From an uncultured Bacteroidia bacterium (GTDB taxonomy: Bacteria > Bacteroidota > Bacteroidia > Bacteroidales > UBA932): a DNA stretch of 44,202 nt. The notes below the pieces were generated by a model. It was not told the origin of the DNA, ran no database searches, and saw nothing but the letters and a program-made list of their open reading frames with translations. Position 1 is the stretch's first letter. Each line of letters begins with the position of its first letter. Made by a program: the position numbers and the translations under genes. The stretch spans positions 2,682 to 46,883 of the forward strand of contig CACZWF010000008.1 of NCBI GenBank assembly GCA_902784785.1, in the 5' to 3' direction. Below are positions 1-8,689 of this stretch, one piece after another.

Positions 1-1959
1 CTTCAAGCCGCCATTGCGGCCCTTCTTTCCCTTCCGTTCAATGATGGAACAGCGCCCGGTGTCAGCGGACAAGCCGCTTTTTTCGATGGCTTTGATTCCC
101 GTATCGTACTACCCGCCGCCGAAGTCGTAGCCCCGAAGAGGCATTTTACCGTGGATGTGTGGGTGTGTCCCCTTGCGTTTCCCAAAAGCCCGTGCCCGGT
201 GGTCTGCCGGCAGCGGACGGATGCGCCCGACGGCTGGTCGCTCTGGATGGACGCGCAGGGAAAAGTCCATTTCCAGGTGGCTTGCGCCGGAGAATGGCAG
301 GAGGTCTGCTCGCCTGAAGGACTGCCGCTGCGGCAGTGGTCGCGCCTTACCGCCCTGTTTCGAAGCGGCTCCGGCCTGTACCTGGCCATCGACGGCAAAC
401 AAGTTGGCAAGTTGCCGCTTGAACTCCCGTCCGTCAACCAGGAGTCGTACGACGTGTGGATAGGCCGTACGCCCGTGACGGTCCCCTCGTTTTATGAAAA
501 CAAGAGCATCCCCATCTACAGTTCTTTTGACGGGACTGTCGACGAGTTGAACATTACGGAGGGCAGGGATGCCTATTCCCGGATTTTGAAAGAAAAATTC
601 GTCCGTCCCGCCGCCCCCGGGACCGATGTGGCCGGCTTCGAAGAGCGCGTGCTGCCGTCGGGTCCCGACAAACTCGCATTCGGATCCTGGTATATTCCCC
701 TCCGCTATTATCCCGTATTCGACCATCGCTGGAGAAGCCAACTCCCCGACGTTGTGGTGGGATTTGGGGAAGAACAGCCTTGGAAAGTGGTGTTCTGGAA
801 AGGAATATCCTATGCCCCTTGCTTTGTCACGGAAAAAGGGAACTGGATGTGCAATGAATTTCTCGAGCGCTCCAAAGTCACCGGCTGGGGATGTCCCGAG
901 AGCATGAGCGACAAACACGCGGACTTTTCCAGCGTCCGCATCCTCGAGAACACTCCAGCCCGCACGGTCGTCGTATGGCGCAACCTGCCGGTGGGCGTGA
1001 ACCAGAAAATCCCTTACCAGAGCGAGGAAAGCCAGTGGGGCGACTGCTCGGATGAGACCTATATTTTCTACCCGGACGGAACGGGAGTGCGACGGATGGA
1101 TGTCTGGAGCTCCAACCTGACCCGCTGGTACGAATGGTGCCAGAGCCTGCAGGTCCTGCACCCGTCCCAGCGGCCGGAAGATGTACTGGATGCCTCTCGG
1201 ATCATGTCTGTCGCCGCGATGGACGGCCGCAGTGCCGAATACGGCTGGGACTTCGAGGGGAAAGCGCGGCAGGACGAGCCTGCCCTCAAGGGTGCCAATA
1301 TCCAGGTGACCTACCTCAAGAGCGAGTGGAACCCGTACCTGATTCTGGAAGACGGCCCCGGCCTCAACGAGAAGGGTGAGAACGGGCCGCGCATCGACCG
1401 TTATGCCGGTCATTGGTCCGAATTCTCCCTCTTCCCCTGGCGCAACCACTGGCCGGTCTGTCAGGATTATATCATCGGCCGCTATGCGTGCCAACCCGAC
1501 GCTGCATCCCATACCTATACGGCTACTCAGTACAATGCTCCGCACAGCCTCGAAGGAAACAAGATGACGAAGTTGATGCTCTGCGGCTGCACACGCGGCG
1601 ATGCCGCTTCGCTGCTGCCGCTGGCCAAGTCGTGGCTGCGCGCCCCGAAGATGAGCCTGAACGGAACCGAGGTACCTTACGATGTCACCCAAAGGGCATA
1701 TATCGTGAAAAACAGCGGGGAAGCAGCTTGCTCAAAGGCAAGCGGAACGATTCGGGTGGAAGCATCTGCGGAAAGCCCGGTGGAAGGCCTTTGCCTGATT
1801 TTCGCCGGTGTCGGTGAAGCGCCTGCAAGCATCAAAGTGGATGGCAAGGAGTTCACGACAGGCAAGGCGGGTATCCATCAGGCCTGGGACGGCCCCAGCC
1901 TCATCCTTTGGCTCCCCGTCTCCGCCACATCGCCGATAGAGATTCAGCTGGGAGAGTAA
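1..1959 (+). CDS. LamG-domain (concanavalin A-like) protein, 5' end missing
   Basis: The frame is open from the first base of the window and stops at TAA 1957-1959, so the gene starts to the left and at least 652 residues are visible. Residues ~25-190 of the visible part have the pattern of a LamG / jelly-roll domain: an FDG.DS.I strand, then VDVWVCPL, a GWSLWMD..GKVHFQV hairpin, and W..L.....GSGLYLAIDGK. Such domains are known to bind carbohydrate or act as structural modules of secreted proteins. The remaining ~450 residues are rich in Trp and aromatic residues and I do not recognise the family; an extracellular or periplasmic polysaccharide-related role is an inference only. An internal ATG at 151 is not the start because the LamG fold begins before it. 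It ends 19 bp from the convergent antiporter gene. Confidence 0.7.
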   Translation, partial: LQAAIAALLSLPFNDGTAPGVSGQAAFFDGFDSRIVLPAAEVVAPKRHFTVDVWVCPLAFPKSPCPVVCRQRTDAPDGWSLWMDAQGKVHFQVACAGEWQEVCSPEGLPLRQWSRLTALFRSGSGLYLAIDGKQVGKLPLELPSVNQESYDVWIGRTPVTVPSFYENKSIPIYSSFDGTVDELNITEGRDAYSRILKEKFVRPAAPGTDVAGFEERVLPSGPDKLAFGSWYIPLRYYPVFDHRWRSQLPDVVVGFGEEQPWKVVFWKGISYAPCFVTEKGNWMCNEFLERSKVTGWGCPESMSDKHADFSSVRILENTPARTVVVWRNLPVGVNQKIPYQSEESQWGDCSDETYIFYPDGTGVRRMDVWSSNLTRWYEWCQSLQVLHPSQRPEDVLDASRIMSVAAMDGRSAEYGWDFEGKARQDEPALKGANIQVTYLKSEWNPYLILEDGPGLNEKGENGPRIDRYAGHWSEFSLFPWRNHWPVCQDYIIGRYACQPDAASHTYTATQYNAPHSLEGNKMTKLMLCGCTRGDAASLLPLAKSWLRAPKMSLNGTEVPYDVTQRAYIVKNSGEAACSKASGTIRVEASAESPVEGLCLIFAGVGEAPASIKVDGKEFTTGKAGIHQAWDGPSLILWLPVSATSPIEIQLGE

Positions 1960-1978
1960 CGGACTTCTGTCGGTTCCG

Positions 1979-4243
1979 TTATTTCTCCCCGCCAAACCAG
2001 GCGACGCTATTTTTCTCGCCGGCAATCCAGACGCCATCGCCGGCTGCAAAGCACAAATCAGCGGAAGGATTGGTGATCATCTCCTCGCCCCGCAGGATAC
2101 CGACGACCATACAGCCGGCATCACGCAGTTTGACCTCACGTAAGGTCTTCCCCGTCAGGAAGGACGAATCATCCAGTACGAAGCACTCCAGGCTGAATTC
2201 CGCCTGTTGCTCCTTATTCACTTCGACAGTAGCTTTCATCAGTTCGGTGAAACGGGCCAGCTGCTCGCTCGTGCCTATGGCCAGCAACGCATCACCCGGA
2301 TAAATGACCTCATCGGCCGAAGGGATGAGGATACTGCATTTCCCCCGAAGAATCTTGATAATGTTTGCCCCTGACTCCCTGCGGATACCTATTTCCCGCA
2401 ACGCCTTACCGGCATAAACGGACTCCTGGGGAACATCCACTCGTAGCGAACGGATGTCGTAAGCAGACAATTTGCGCTGCACGGAAGCGGCCACCGGACG
2501 CTCTTTGCGCGCCTGGATTTCCTTTTGATTGAGATTCTCGAAGAATCGGTCCTCGATACTGGCAAATTTATGGAAATTCACGCGCAGCACCAGGAAAATG
2601 GTCAGGAAAAGAATGATGACGCCCAGAATGGCGGCTCCGGACAACTTGACATTGGACAAGACGACCGAAATACAGAAGGCCGATGCAATCAGGATACGCA
2701 ACACCATCAGCGCCAGCACACGCCAGGTAGCGACCGGATTCTCCTTCATCAGACGAGAGGCGTCTTTTTTGATGGAAGAGCCGGAGATGGCCAGGCCATA
2801 GAGGAACGGCACCATAATAATCAGGGTCAGGACAGCGACAATCATCCCCACGAAATCATCCGGGATAGAAGGGAAAATCGAATGAATCAAAGAAGGGAAC
2901 AATCGATAGGACGCCATCGCAATGGCGGTAAGCAAAACCGAGTACAGAAGCACACGCAGCGCATAGGATTTGAGCAAGGAGCGCCACTGATTCTCCTCCG
3001 CCTTGGAAGATGCCTTCTGGCTGACATCTTCATGATCGATGCGCGCGAGCAAGCCTTTGGGCAAATGATTGCGCAGGAAACGCTCCATCGGGTCCGCCGC
3101 CTTGATGATATAAGGCGTGGTAAAAGTGGTAATCACCGAGACGGCGATGATGATGGGATAGATATCATTGCGAAGAACGCCCAGCGAAACGCCCATTCCG
3201 GCAATGATGAAAGAAAATTCGCCCAGCTGGAGCAAGCTCATCGCCGTGTGGGTGGAAGTAGAAAGTCCTTTTCCCGAAAGGGAGGCCCCGATCATGGAGA
3301 AAAGGAACATAAAGATGACGACCACCAAGGTAATGATCAGGATAGGGAGCCAGTGGTTCACGATAACGGCCGGGTCCACCATCATACCGACCGAGACAAA
3401 GAAGACGGCACCGAAAAGATCTTTGAGCGGAGCGGTCAGACGGGAGATACGCTCCCCTTCCATTGTCTCCGACAAAATGGAACCCATGACGAAGGCACCC
3501 AGGGAAGAAGAAAAACCGAGGGAACTGGCGAGGGTGACCATACCGAAACACATACCGATGCTCACCAAAAGCAGAATCTCTTCCGTTATATAGGATTTGA
3601 ACTTCCTGAGCAAGGTCGGGATGACATAAATACCCACCAGAAACCACAAAATCAGGAAGAAGAACAGTTTCAGCATGGCAAACATCATCTCTCCTCCGGA
3701 GAAACGGTTGGATGCCGCCAAGGTGGAGAGCAGCACCATCAGCAAAACGGCTATCAGGTCTTCCACCACCAGGATACCGAAGACCAGAGGCGCATAGGGC
3801 TTTTGCTTGAGCCCCATTTCCGTATAAGCCTTGATGATAATCGTGGTGGAACTCATCGAGAGCATACCGCCCAGGAAGATGGCTTCCATCATTTCCCAAC
3901 CGAGTGCCGTTCCGGTCATCAGACCGATGACAAACATACCCAGACAGTTGATACCGGCCGTAATGAAGGCCGCACTGCCCACTTTGAGCAATTTCTTGAA
4001 ACTGAACTCCAACCCTAATCCGAACAAGAGGAAGATAATACCGATTTCAGACCATTGGTGGACGGAATGTGTATCGGTGATTCCCGCATCGGAAAAAAGA
4101 TGCACGTGAGGACCCACCAGAAAACCGGCAATGATATAACCCAGGATAAGCGGTTGTTTCAACACCTTGGAGAGGATTGTACAAACACCGGAAGCCATCA
4201 GGATGACGGCCAAATCGCCAACAATATTCAATTCTTCGGACAT
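1979..4243 (-). CDS. CPA2-family monovalent cation:proton antiporter (KefB-like) with two RCK_C domains
   Basis: 754 residues. Residues ~5-395 form the many-helix Na+/H+ exchanger domain of the CPA2 family (GYIIAGFLVGPH, LLFGLGLEFSFKKL, LGGMLSMSSTTIIIK, FGILVVEDLIAVLL, SLGFSSSLGAFVMGSILSE). This family exchanges K+ or Na+ for protons across the inner membrane. Residues ~415-575 add at least three further hydrophobic segments. Two RCK_C (TrkA-C) regulatory domains follow (~590-660 and ~680-750), each ending in an ...G.L.AIG / DGVWIAG strand; no intervening TrkA-N nucleotide-binding domain is visible. That order (exchanger, extra membrane module, tandem RCK_C) is the layout seen in many Bacteroidetes homologues. 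The ATG at 4243 follows a TATCTTTG box on the minus strand by about 20 nt. Ion specificity cannot be told from sequence. Confidence 0.93.
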   Translation of the reverse strand: MSEELNIVGDLAVILMASGVCTILSKVLKQPLILGYIIAGFLVGPHVHLFSDAGITDTHSVHQWSEIGIIFLLFGLGLEFSFKKLLKVGSAAFITAGINCLGMFVIGLMTGTALGWEMMEAIFLGGMLSMSSTTIIIKAYTEMGLKQKPYAPLVFGILVVEDLIAVLLMVLLSTLAASNRFSGGEMMFAMLKLFFFLILWFLVGIYVIPTLLRKFKSYITEEILLLVSIGMCFGMVTLASSLGFSSSLGAFVMGSILSETMEGERISRLTAPLKDLFGAVFFVSVGMMVDPAVIVNHWLPILIITLVVVIFMFLFSMIGASLSGKGLSTSTHTAMSLLQLGEFSFIIAGMGVSLGVLRNDIYPIIIAVSVITTFTTPYIIKAADPMERFLRNHLPKGLLARIDHEDVSQKASSKAEENQWRSLLKSYALRVLLYSVLLTAIAMASYRLFPSLIHSIFPSIPDDFVGMIVAVLTLIIMVPFLYGLAISGSSIKKDASRLMKENPVATWRVLALMVLRILIASAFCISVVLSNVKLSGAAILGVIILFLTIFLVLRVNFHKFASIEDRFFENLNQKEIQARKERPVAASVQRKLSAYDIRSLRVDVPQESVYAGKALREIGIRRESGANIIKILRGKCSILIPSADEVIYPGDALLAIGTSEQLARFTELMKATVEVNKEQQAEFSLECFVLDDSSFLTGKTLREVKLRDAGCMVVGILRGEEMITNPSADLCFAAGDGVWIAGEKNSVAWFGGEK

Positions 4244-4263
4244 AGGGTTTTTACTTTAACGTG

Positions 4264-4292
4264 CAAAGATACGGAAAAAGAAACTATCTTTG
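4264..4292. promoter_or_regulatory. Divergent pair of Bacteroidetes -7 boxes (antiporter / yitT-like)
   Basis: TATCTTTG occurs on the minus strand (4264-4271, for the antiporter) and on the plus strand (4285-4292, for the YitT-like gene). Both fit TAnnTTTG exactly. Only 13 bp separate them, so each box lies about where the -33 element of the other promoter should be; no good TTTG -33 element is seen for either. The two transcripts start about 25-30 nt apart and run in opposite directions. Confidence 0.7.
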
Positions 4293-4322
4293 CATTCGAA
4301 GTTGGAAGTAGAGATTTGTATT

Positions 4323-5312
4323 ATGGATTTATTGAAAAGAGATGCGGGAACCATCCTGAAAGAATATGCCTTGATTACCCTCGGCGTATTGGTCTATGTG
4401 ACCACCTGGTGCGTTTTTCTGATGCCGCAAAATTTTGTCGGAGGAGGCGTGTCCGGTATCAGTGCCATCATCCATTATGCGACCAAAGGGGCTGTCGGCG
4501 TCGGTACCGCCTATTTTATCATCAACCTGATCTTGCTGATCATCGGCTTGAAAGTCCTGGGAAAAGCCTTCTCCGGAAAGACCATCTATGCGATACTCCT
4601 GGCCTCGGCTGCTTTTGAAGTCATCCCCGGTCTCATTCCGCACGAGTTCATCGAGGAATTCGTTCTATCGAACGGAAAAATGCTCTGCGCGCTCATCGGC
4701 GGCAGCCTGATCGGCACCTCCATCGGGCTGACCTTCGCCCAAGGGGGAAGCACCGGAGGAACGGACATCATCGCACTGATCGTCAACAAAAAGCGAAACG
4801 TTTCTCCCGGAAAGGTCATTATGATCGTTGATTTCATCATCCTCTTTTCCGCCCTTTTCGTACCCTCCTACAACTCCGATGGAGAAGCCCTGTCGGCTTC
4901 CGCCCGTTTCGCCACCGTGGTCTATGGTTTCATCATCGTGACCGTGGACGGATACGCGACGGATTTCTTCCTCTCGGGTGCCCGTCGTTCCATCCAAGTG
5001 ATGATCTTCTCCAGGAAATACAAGGAGATTGCGGATGCGATTGTCTACGATTTCAAACGAGGAACCACATTACTGCACGCGCAGGGATGGTACACAAAAG
5101 AAGAAAAAGAAGTCTTGCTGGTGATTACCCGCAGGCGCGACATTACCATGCTGCTCCGCTATATCAAAGCATTGGACCCGGACGCCTTTGTCTATATCAC
5201 CAACGTGTCCAATGTATTCGGCGAAGGATTCGACCATTTCAAAGAGAAAGGACGCAAACTATCCGAATGGGAAAAGCAGCAAATTTCCGGGCAAGAGAAA
5301 GATCCATCCTAA
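4323..5312 (+). CDS. YitT family membrane protein (DUF161 + DUF2179)
   Basis: 329 residues from ATG 4323. A TTG start 33 nt upstream lies inside the -7 box and cannot be translated from that promoter. The N-terminal ~200 residues are five or six hydrophobic helices typical of YitT (LMPQNFVGGGVSGISAI, LTFAQGGSTGGTDIIALI). The C-terminal ~95 residues form the soluble DUF2179 domain (IQVMIFSRKYKEIADAI, RGTTLLHAQGWYT.EEKEVLLVITRR). The family is widespread and has no agreed biochemical function; a transport role is often assumed. The rhaT-like gene starts 12 bp after its stop, so the two are probably co-transcribed. Confidence 0.9.
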   Translation: MDLLKRDAGTILKEYALITLGVLVYVTTWCVFLMPQNFVGGGVSGISAIIHYATKGAVGVGTAYFIINLILLIIGLKVLGKAFSGKTIYAILLASAAFEVIPGLIPHEFIEEFVLSNGKMLCALIGGSLIGTSIGLTFAQGGSTGGTDIIALIVNKKRNVSPGKVIMIVDFIILFSALFVPSYNSDGEALSASARFATVVYGFIIVTVDGYATDFFLSGARRSIQVMIFSRKYKEIADAIVYDFKRGTTLLHAQGWYTKEEKEVLLVITRRRDITMLLRYIKALDPDAFVYITNVSNVFGEGFDHFKEKGRKLSEWEKQQISGQEKDPS

Positions 5313-5324
5313 AAACGCATAATT

Positions 5325-6332
5325 ATGAATTTAATTTTCGGTTTACTGATCATCGCCATTGGCGCATTCTGCCAATCGAGCTGCTACGTTCCCATCAACA
5401 AAATCAAAGCGTGGAGCTGGGAAAGTTACTGGCTGGTCCAGGGTGTATTCGCCTGGCTGGTGTTTCCCCTTTTGGGAGCGCTGCTGGCCATTCCTGAGGG
5501 TGAAAGCCTGTTCGCCCTGCTGGCCGCTCATCCCAAAGCCGCGTTGCTGACCATCTTCTTCGGCATGCTCTGGGGCATCGGAGGACTGACCTTCGGCCTG
5601 AGCATGCGCTACCTGGGAGTCGCACTCGGGCAAAGCCTCGCGCTGGGTACCTGCGCCGGCTTGGGCGCCATCCTCGGCCCGGTTTTCACCGGACACGCCA
5701 ACGACCTGACCAGTGCGGTCATCATCGGCGTCGTAGTGACACTGATCGGTATCGCCATCATCGGCGTAGCGGGTGCGATGAAATCAGCCAGTCTGCCGGA
5801 AGAAGAGAAAAAGAAAGCCATCAAGGACTTTAATTTCAGCAAAGGGATCCTCGTCGCCCTGCTGGCCGGCTTTATGAGCGCCTGCTTCGCCATCGGCCTG
5901 AGCTTCGGAGAACCGCTCGCCTGGGAGAACACACCGGACATTTTCAAGAGCCTTCCGGCTACGTTGCTGGTCACCTTCGGAGGCTTTATCACCAATGCTA
6001 TCTATTGCCTCTATCAGAACGGCCGCAACAAAACCTGGAGCGATTACAGCCGCGGGGACCTCTGGGGCAACAATCTGCTTTTCTGTGCGTTGGCCGGCCT
6101 GTTGTGGTACAGCCAGTTCTTCGGACTGAGCCTGGGCAAAGGTTTCCTGACGGACTTCCCTGCACTGATTACCTTCAGCTGGTGCATCCTGATGTCGCTG
6201 AACGTGGTCTTTTCCAACGTCTGGGGTATCATCCTCAAAGAATGGAAAGGAGTATCGGGAAAAACGATTGCCGTTCTGGTATGCGGACTGGTCGTGCTCA
6301 TCATCAGCACATTCCTGCCGCAGATTTTATAA
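5325..6332 (+). CDS. rhaT: RhaT-family L-rhamnose/proton symporter
   Basis: 335 residues, about ten hydrophobic helices with little else. The N-terminus (GAFCQSSCYVPINKIKAWSWESYWLVQG), the central GMLWGIGGLTFGLSMRYLGVALGQSLALGTCAGLG stretch and the HAND loop near residue 125 are characteristic of RhaT, which imports L-rhamnose with a proton through the inner membrane. Length is that of the family (~340). No rhamnose catabolic genes are adjacent, so the substrate is inferred from family membership. It follows the YitT-like gene by 12 bp and its last 6 bp overlap the end of the convergent mutY. Confidence 0.9.
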   Translation: MNLIFGLLIIAIGAFCQSSCYVPINKIKAWSWESYWLVQGVFAWLVFPLLGALLAIPEGESLFALLAAHPKAALLTIFFGMLWGIGGLTFGLSMRYLGVALGQSLALGTCAGLGAILGPVFTGHANDLTSAVIIGVVVTLIGIAIIGVAGAMKSASLPEEEKKKAIKDFNFSKGILVALLAGFMSACFAIGLSFGEPLAWENTPDIFKSLPATLLVTFGGFITNAIYCLYQNGRNKTWSDYSRGDLWGNNLLFCALAGLLWYSQFFGLSLGKGFLTDFPALITFSWCILMSLNVVFSNVWGIILKEWKGVSGKTIAVLVCGLVVLIISTFLPQIL

Positions 6333-7355
6333 GCTTTCCAGCAGAATTTCGATAAGACGGGGCTTGGCGTAACGGTCAAGCTCCGTTTCTTTGACCCAGC
6401 GGTAATCGTCGGGCAGCGACGGACGGGCGTCCTTTTCAAGGAGATAGAAATCGGCATAGAGCGTGCGGTGCGTGAGTTGATGACGCACTTTTCCACGCAA
6501 CAGCCTCGCACCGTCGGCCCAGGACGGAAGGACGGACTGTGAACCGGCGGCCGCTTGGGCTTGGGCGTCCGCCGTCTCCATCAGATAAGGCTCCCACAAT
6601 CCCTGCCAGATATCCCCGGCCGGGCGCTTGTGAATAGCCACCTCTCCCTTACTCTTTATATAAATATAAACAAGAAAACGCTCCTTGACCGCCACCGCTT
6701 CTTTTTTGACAGGCAAGGTCTCGACCCGATTCCTGCGATAGGCAAAACAACCCTCTCTCAAAGGACATTGCGCACAATCCGGAGCGGCCGGCGTACAAAC
6801 CATCGCCCCGAAATCCATCATTCCCTCGTTAAAGTCTCCGGGGCGGTCTTCCGGCAGCAGGCTTTGGGCAAGGTCGGTAAATTCCTTCTTGGCCGCCGTA
6901 CTGCCCACAGGGGTTTCTATACCGAAATAGCGGGCCAGTACCCGATAGACATTGCCGTCCACGACGGCGGCCGGAAGCCCGTAAGCAATGGAAGCAATGG
7001 CGGCAGCGGTGTAATCCCCCACCCCTTTGAGGCTCTTGATTCCTTCCAGCGTGTTCGGGAAACCGCCCATTTGAACAATTTGACGGGCCGCCGTATGCAG
7101 ATTGCGGGCCCGGCTGTAATAGCCCAGCCCTTCCCATAGTCGCAAAACGTCATCTTCACTGGCTGCCGCCAGGTTCTCCACCCGGGGATAAGTTTGCATA
7201 AAACGCTCCCAATAGGCCGTTCCCTGGGCGATGCGCGTCTGCTGCATGATGATTTCACACAACCAGATGGCATAGGGCTGACGGTCCCGACGCCACGGCA
7301 AATCCCGGCCATGGACATCAAACCATTGCAGAATATGTTGGGTAAAAACTTGCAT
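6327..7355 (-). CDS. mutY: A/G-specific adenine glycosylase
   Basis: 342 residues from ATG 7355. MutY removes adenine mispaired with 8-oxoguanine during base-excision repair. Seen directly: catalytic Glu34 in CEIIMQQT; helix-hairpin-helix LKGVGDYTAAAI (109-120); catalytic Asp133 in VVDGNVYRVLAR; four cysteines C187-x6-C194-x2-C197-x5-C203 for the [4Fe-4S] cluster; and a C-terminal NUDIX-like domain (~220-340) that senses 8-oxoG. A longer reading would start with TTG at 7364, but that codon lies in the TATCTTTG box (7362-7369). ATG 7355 is only 6 nt after the box, so the mRNA should be essentially leaderless. Confidence 0.96.
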   Translation of the reverse strand: MQVFTQHILQWFDVHGRDLPWRRDRQPYAIWLCEIIMQQTRIAQGTAYWERFMQTYPRVENLAAASEDDVLRLWEGLGYYSRARNLHTAARQIVQMGGFPNTLEGIKSLKGVGDYTAAAIASIAYGLPAAVVDGNVYRVLARYFGIETPVGSTAAKKEFTDLAQSLLPEDRPGDFNEGMMDFGAMVCTPAAPDCAQCPLREGCFAYRRNRVETLPVKKEAVAVKERFLVYIYIKSKGEVAIHKRPAGDIWQGLWEPYLMETADAQAQAAAGSQSVLPSWADGARLLRGKVRHQLTHRTLYADFYLLEKDARPSLPDDYRWVKETELDRYAKPRLIEILLESL

Positions 7356-7361
7356 GCGCTG

Positions 7362-7369
7362 CAAAGATA
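7362..7369 (-). promoter_or_regulatory. -7 box of mutY promoter
   Basis: TATCTTTG on the minus strand, a perfect TAnnTTTG match, six nucleotides before the mutY ATG at 7355. No clear TTTG -33 element is seen at the expected 19-20 bp spacing. It decides the start codon of mutY. Confidence 0.6.
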
Positions 7370-7381
7370 GTCAATCCTTTC

Positions 7382-8686
7382 CTATTCGCGCACGTCGGGA
7401 TAGAACAAATCTTTGCCGGACAACTGACGGAGAAAGTCTCGACGGCACTCGGAAAAGAAAAGGGAGATTCGCCGGCTGAAATGGTGGCCCCGATAGGTGC
7501 TGGTGTTGGTAACCAAGATCCAGCAATCCCCTTGGGAAAAATACTTGATGAGCGCCGCCGTACCGGAGAAACTGCCGCTGCGGGTCCAGCCGATTTTGGG
7601 ATCCGTATCGTTCCAGCCCAACGAGAAGGTATGCTTATCCACATATTCCGTCATCTTGCCCACACTCTCCTTGGAAAGGATATCCGGCACACCCGGACGG
7701 CCGTCGATGGAAGCGACGAAACGCATCAGTTCCGCCACGGAACAGCACCATCCGCCCGCCCCTTTCAACGCCGTAATATTGTTACCGCCATAGCAGCGCT
7801 CGACCATACGGCCGCTCAGATCATAGCAAGGGACCAATTCCGTATTGCCATGCATATAATAGCGCACTTCGTTGGCTCGTTTCTGTTCGTAATAATTGCC
7901 CGCGATATGGAAATCATAACAGCCGGCCGGCGCCAGGACTTCCCGCCGGACATAAGAATCATACGACTGCCCGGATACCTTTTCAATCACCTTCGACAAG
8001 AGCAGATAGCCGAAATTGGAATAACTCTGGCTCTTTCCCGGCACGAAACTCAGGCGGCGGTGCAGTACGATACGGCACAGTTCATCCTCGGTCGGAGCCT
8101 CGGTCAGGCGGTTCATCGCCGCGAAATCCAACGAATTGAACAAAGGGTCGCCCAGACGCAGGGTAAAACCGCCCTGATGCCGCAACAGATGCTCCACCGT
8201 AACCCGGAACAACCTTTTATCCCGAATCACGTTTGTAAAGGAGGTATCGTTGAGTATGCCCTCCGGCCCCAGCACCTTGCTGTCCAAAGACAGTTTGCCT
8301 TGCTCGCAAAGTTTCATAATGGCCGCCGCCGTGATCAGCTTGGACACCGAAGCCACCCGCATGATCTGGTTGGCCTGCATATCCACTCCCTCATCCGCTG
8401 TTCCGTACCCTTTGAGATAAAGCAGAGAATCGCCCCGCATGATGCCCAGTTGCACGCCTTTCAAATCCCAGCGACGCATAAACTTTTCCATCCGCCGGTC
8501 CAGTCCCGGCAAATCGCTGCGCTCATTCGAACTGAAGACATTCAAGCAAATCGAATCCGCGCCGATGGGCAGATCCTCTTCCGCATCCTCCCGGCCGGGA
8601 ATCAGCAGCAACACCAGCAACAGCACGGAAACAGACAAAATGGCAATCGCCACCGGCCGACTCAATTTAATCTTCGAGAGTTCCAT
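7382..8686 (-). CDS. Serine hydrolase, class C beta-lactamase-like family
   Basis: 434 residues. A single N-terminal membrane anchor (~12-30) is followed by a periplasmic serine hydrolase domain. Active-site motifs of the beta-lactamase / D-Ala-D-Ala peptidase superfamily are present: S113-V-S-K116, Y222-S-N224, and an R-S-G triad at ~369-371 in place of K-T-G or H-T-G. These enzymes act on peptidoglycan-type amides or esters; the true substrate is not known. It is the last gene of a minus-strand series, 3 bp after the MATE gene, and mutY follows with its own promoter. Confidence 0.9.
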   Translation of the reverse strand: MELSKIKLSRPVAIAILSVSVLLLVLLLIPGREDAEEDLPIGADSICLNVFSSNERSDLPGLDRRMEKFMRRWDLKGVQLGIMRGDSLLYLKGYGTADEGVDMQANQIMRVASVSKLITAAAIMKLCEQGKLSLDSKVLGPEGILNDTSFTNVIRDKRLFRVTVEHLLRHQGGFTLRLGDPLFNSLDFAAMNRLTEAPTEDELCRIVLHRRLSFVPGKSQSYSNFGYLLLSKVIEKVSGQSYDSYVRREVLAPAGCYDFHIAGNYYEQKRANEVRYYMHGNTELVPCYDLSGRMVERCYGGNNITALKGAGGWCCSVAELMRFVASIDGRPGVPDILSKESVGKMTEYVDKHTFSLGWNDTDPKIGWTRSGSFSGTAALIKYFSQGDCWILVTNTSTYRGHHFSRRISLFFSECRRDFLRQLSGKDLFYPDVRE

Positions 8687-8689
8687 ACG

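Noticed and set aside
109-1692. Long minus-strand frame over the LamG gene
   Set aside because: Shadow frame; the plus frame is open from the edge and has LamG motifs.
1958-1985. Possible terminator between the LamG gene and the antiporter gene
   Set aside because: ACGGA and TCCGT arms are only five bases with a long loop and no T-run; too weak to list.
2525-4018. Open frame of 497 codons antisense to the antiporter gene
   Set aside because: Same mirror effect: polar, His/Gln/Asp-rich translation with no family resemblance, while the minus strand encodes a clear antiporter.
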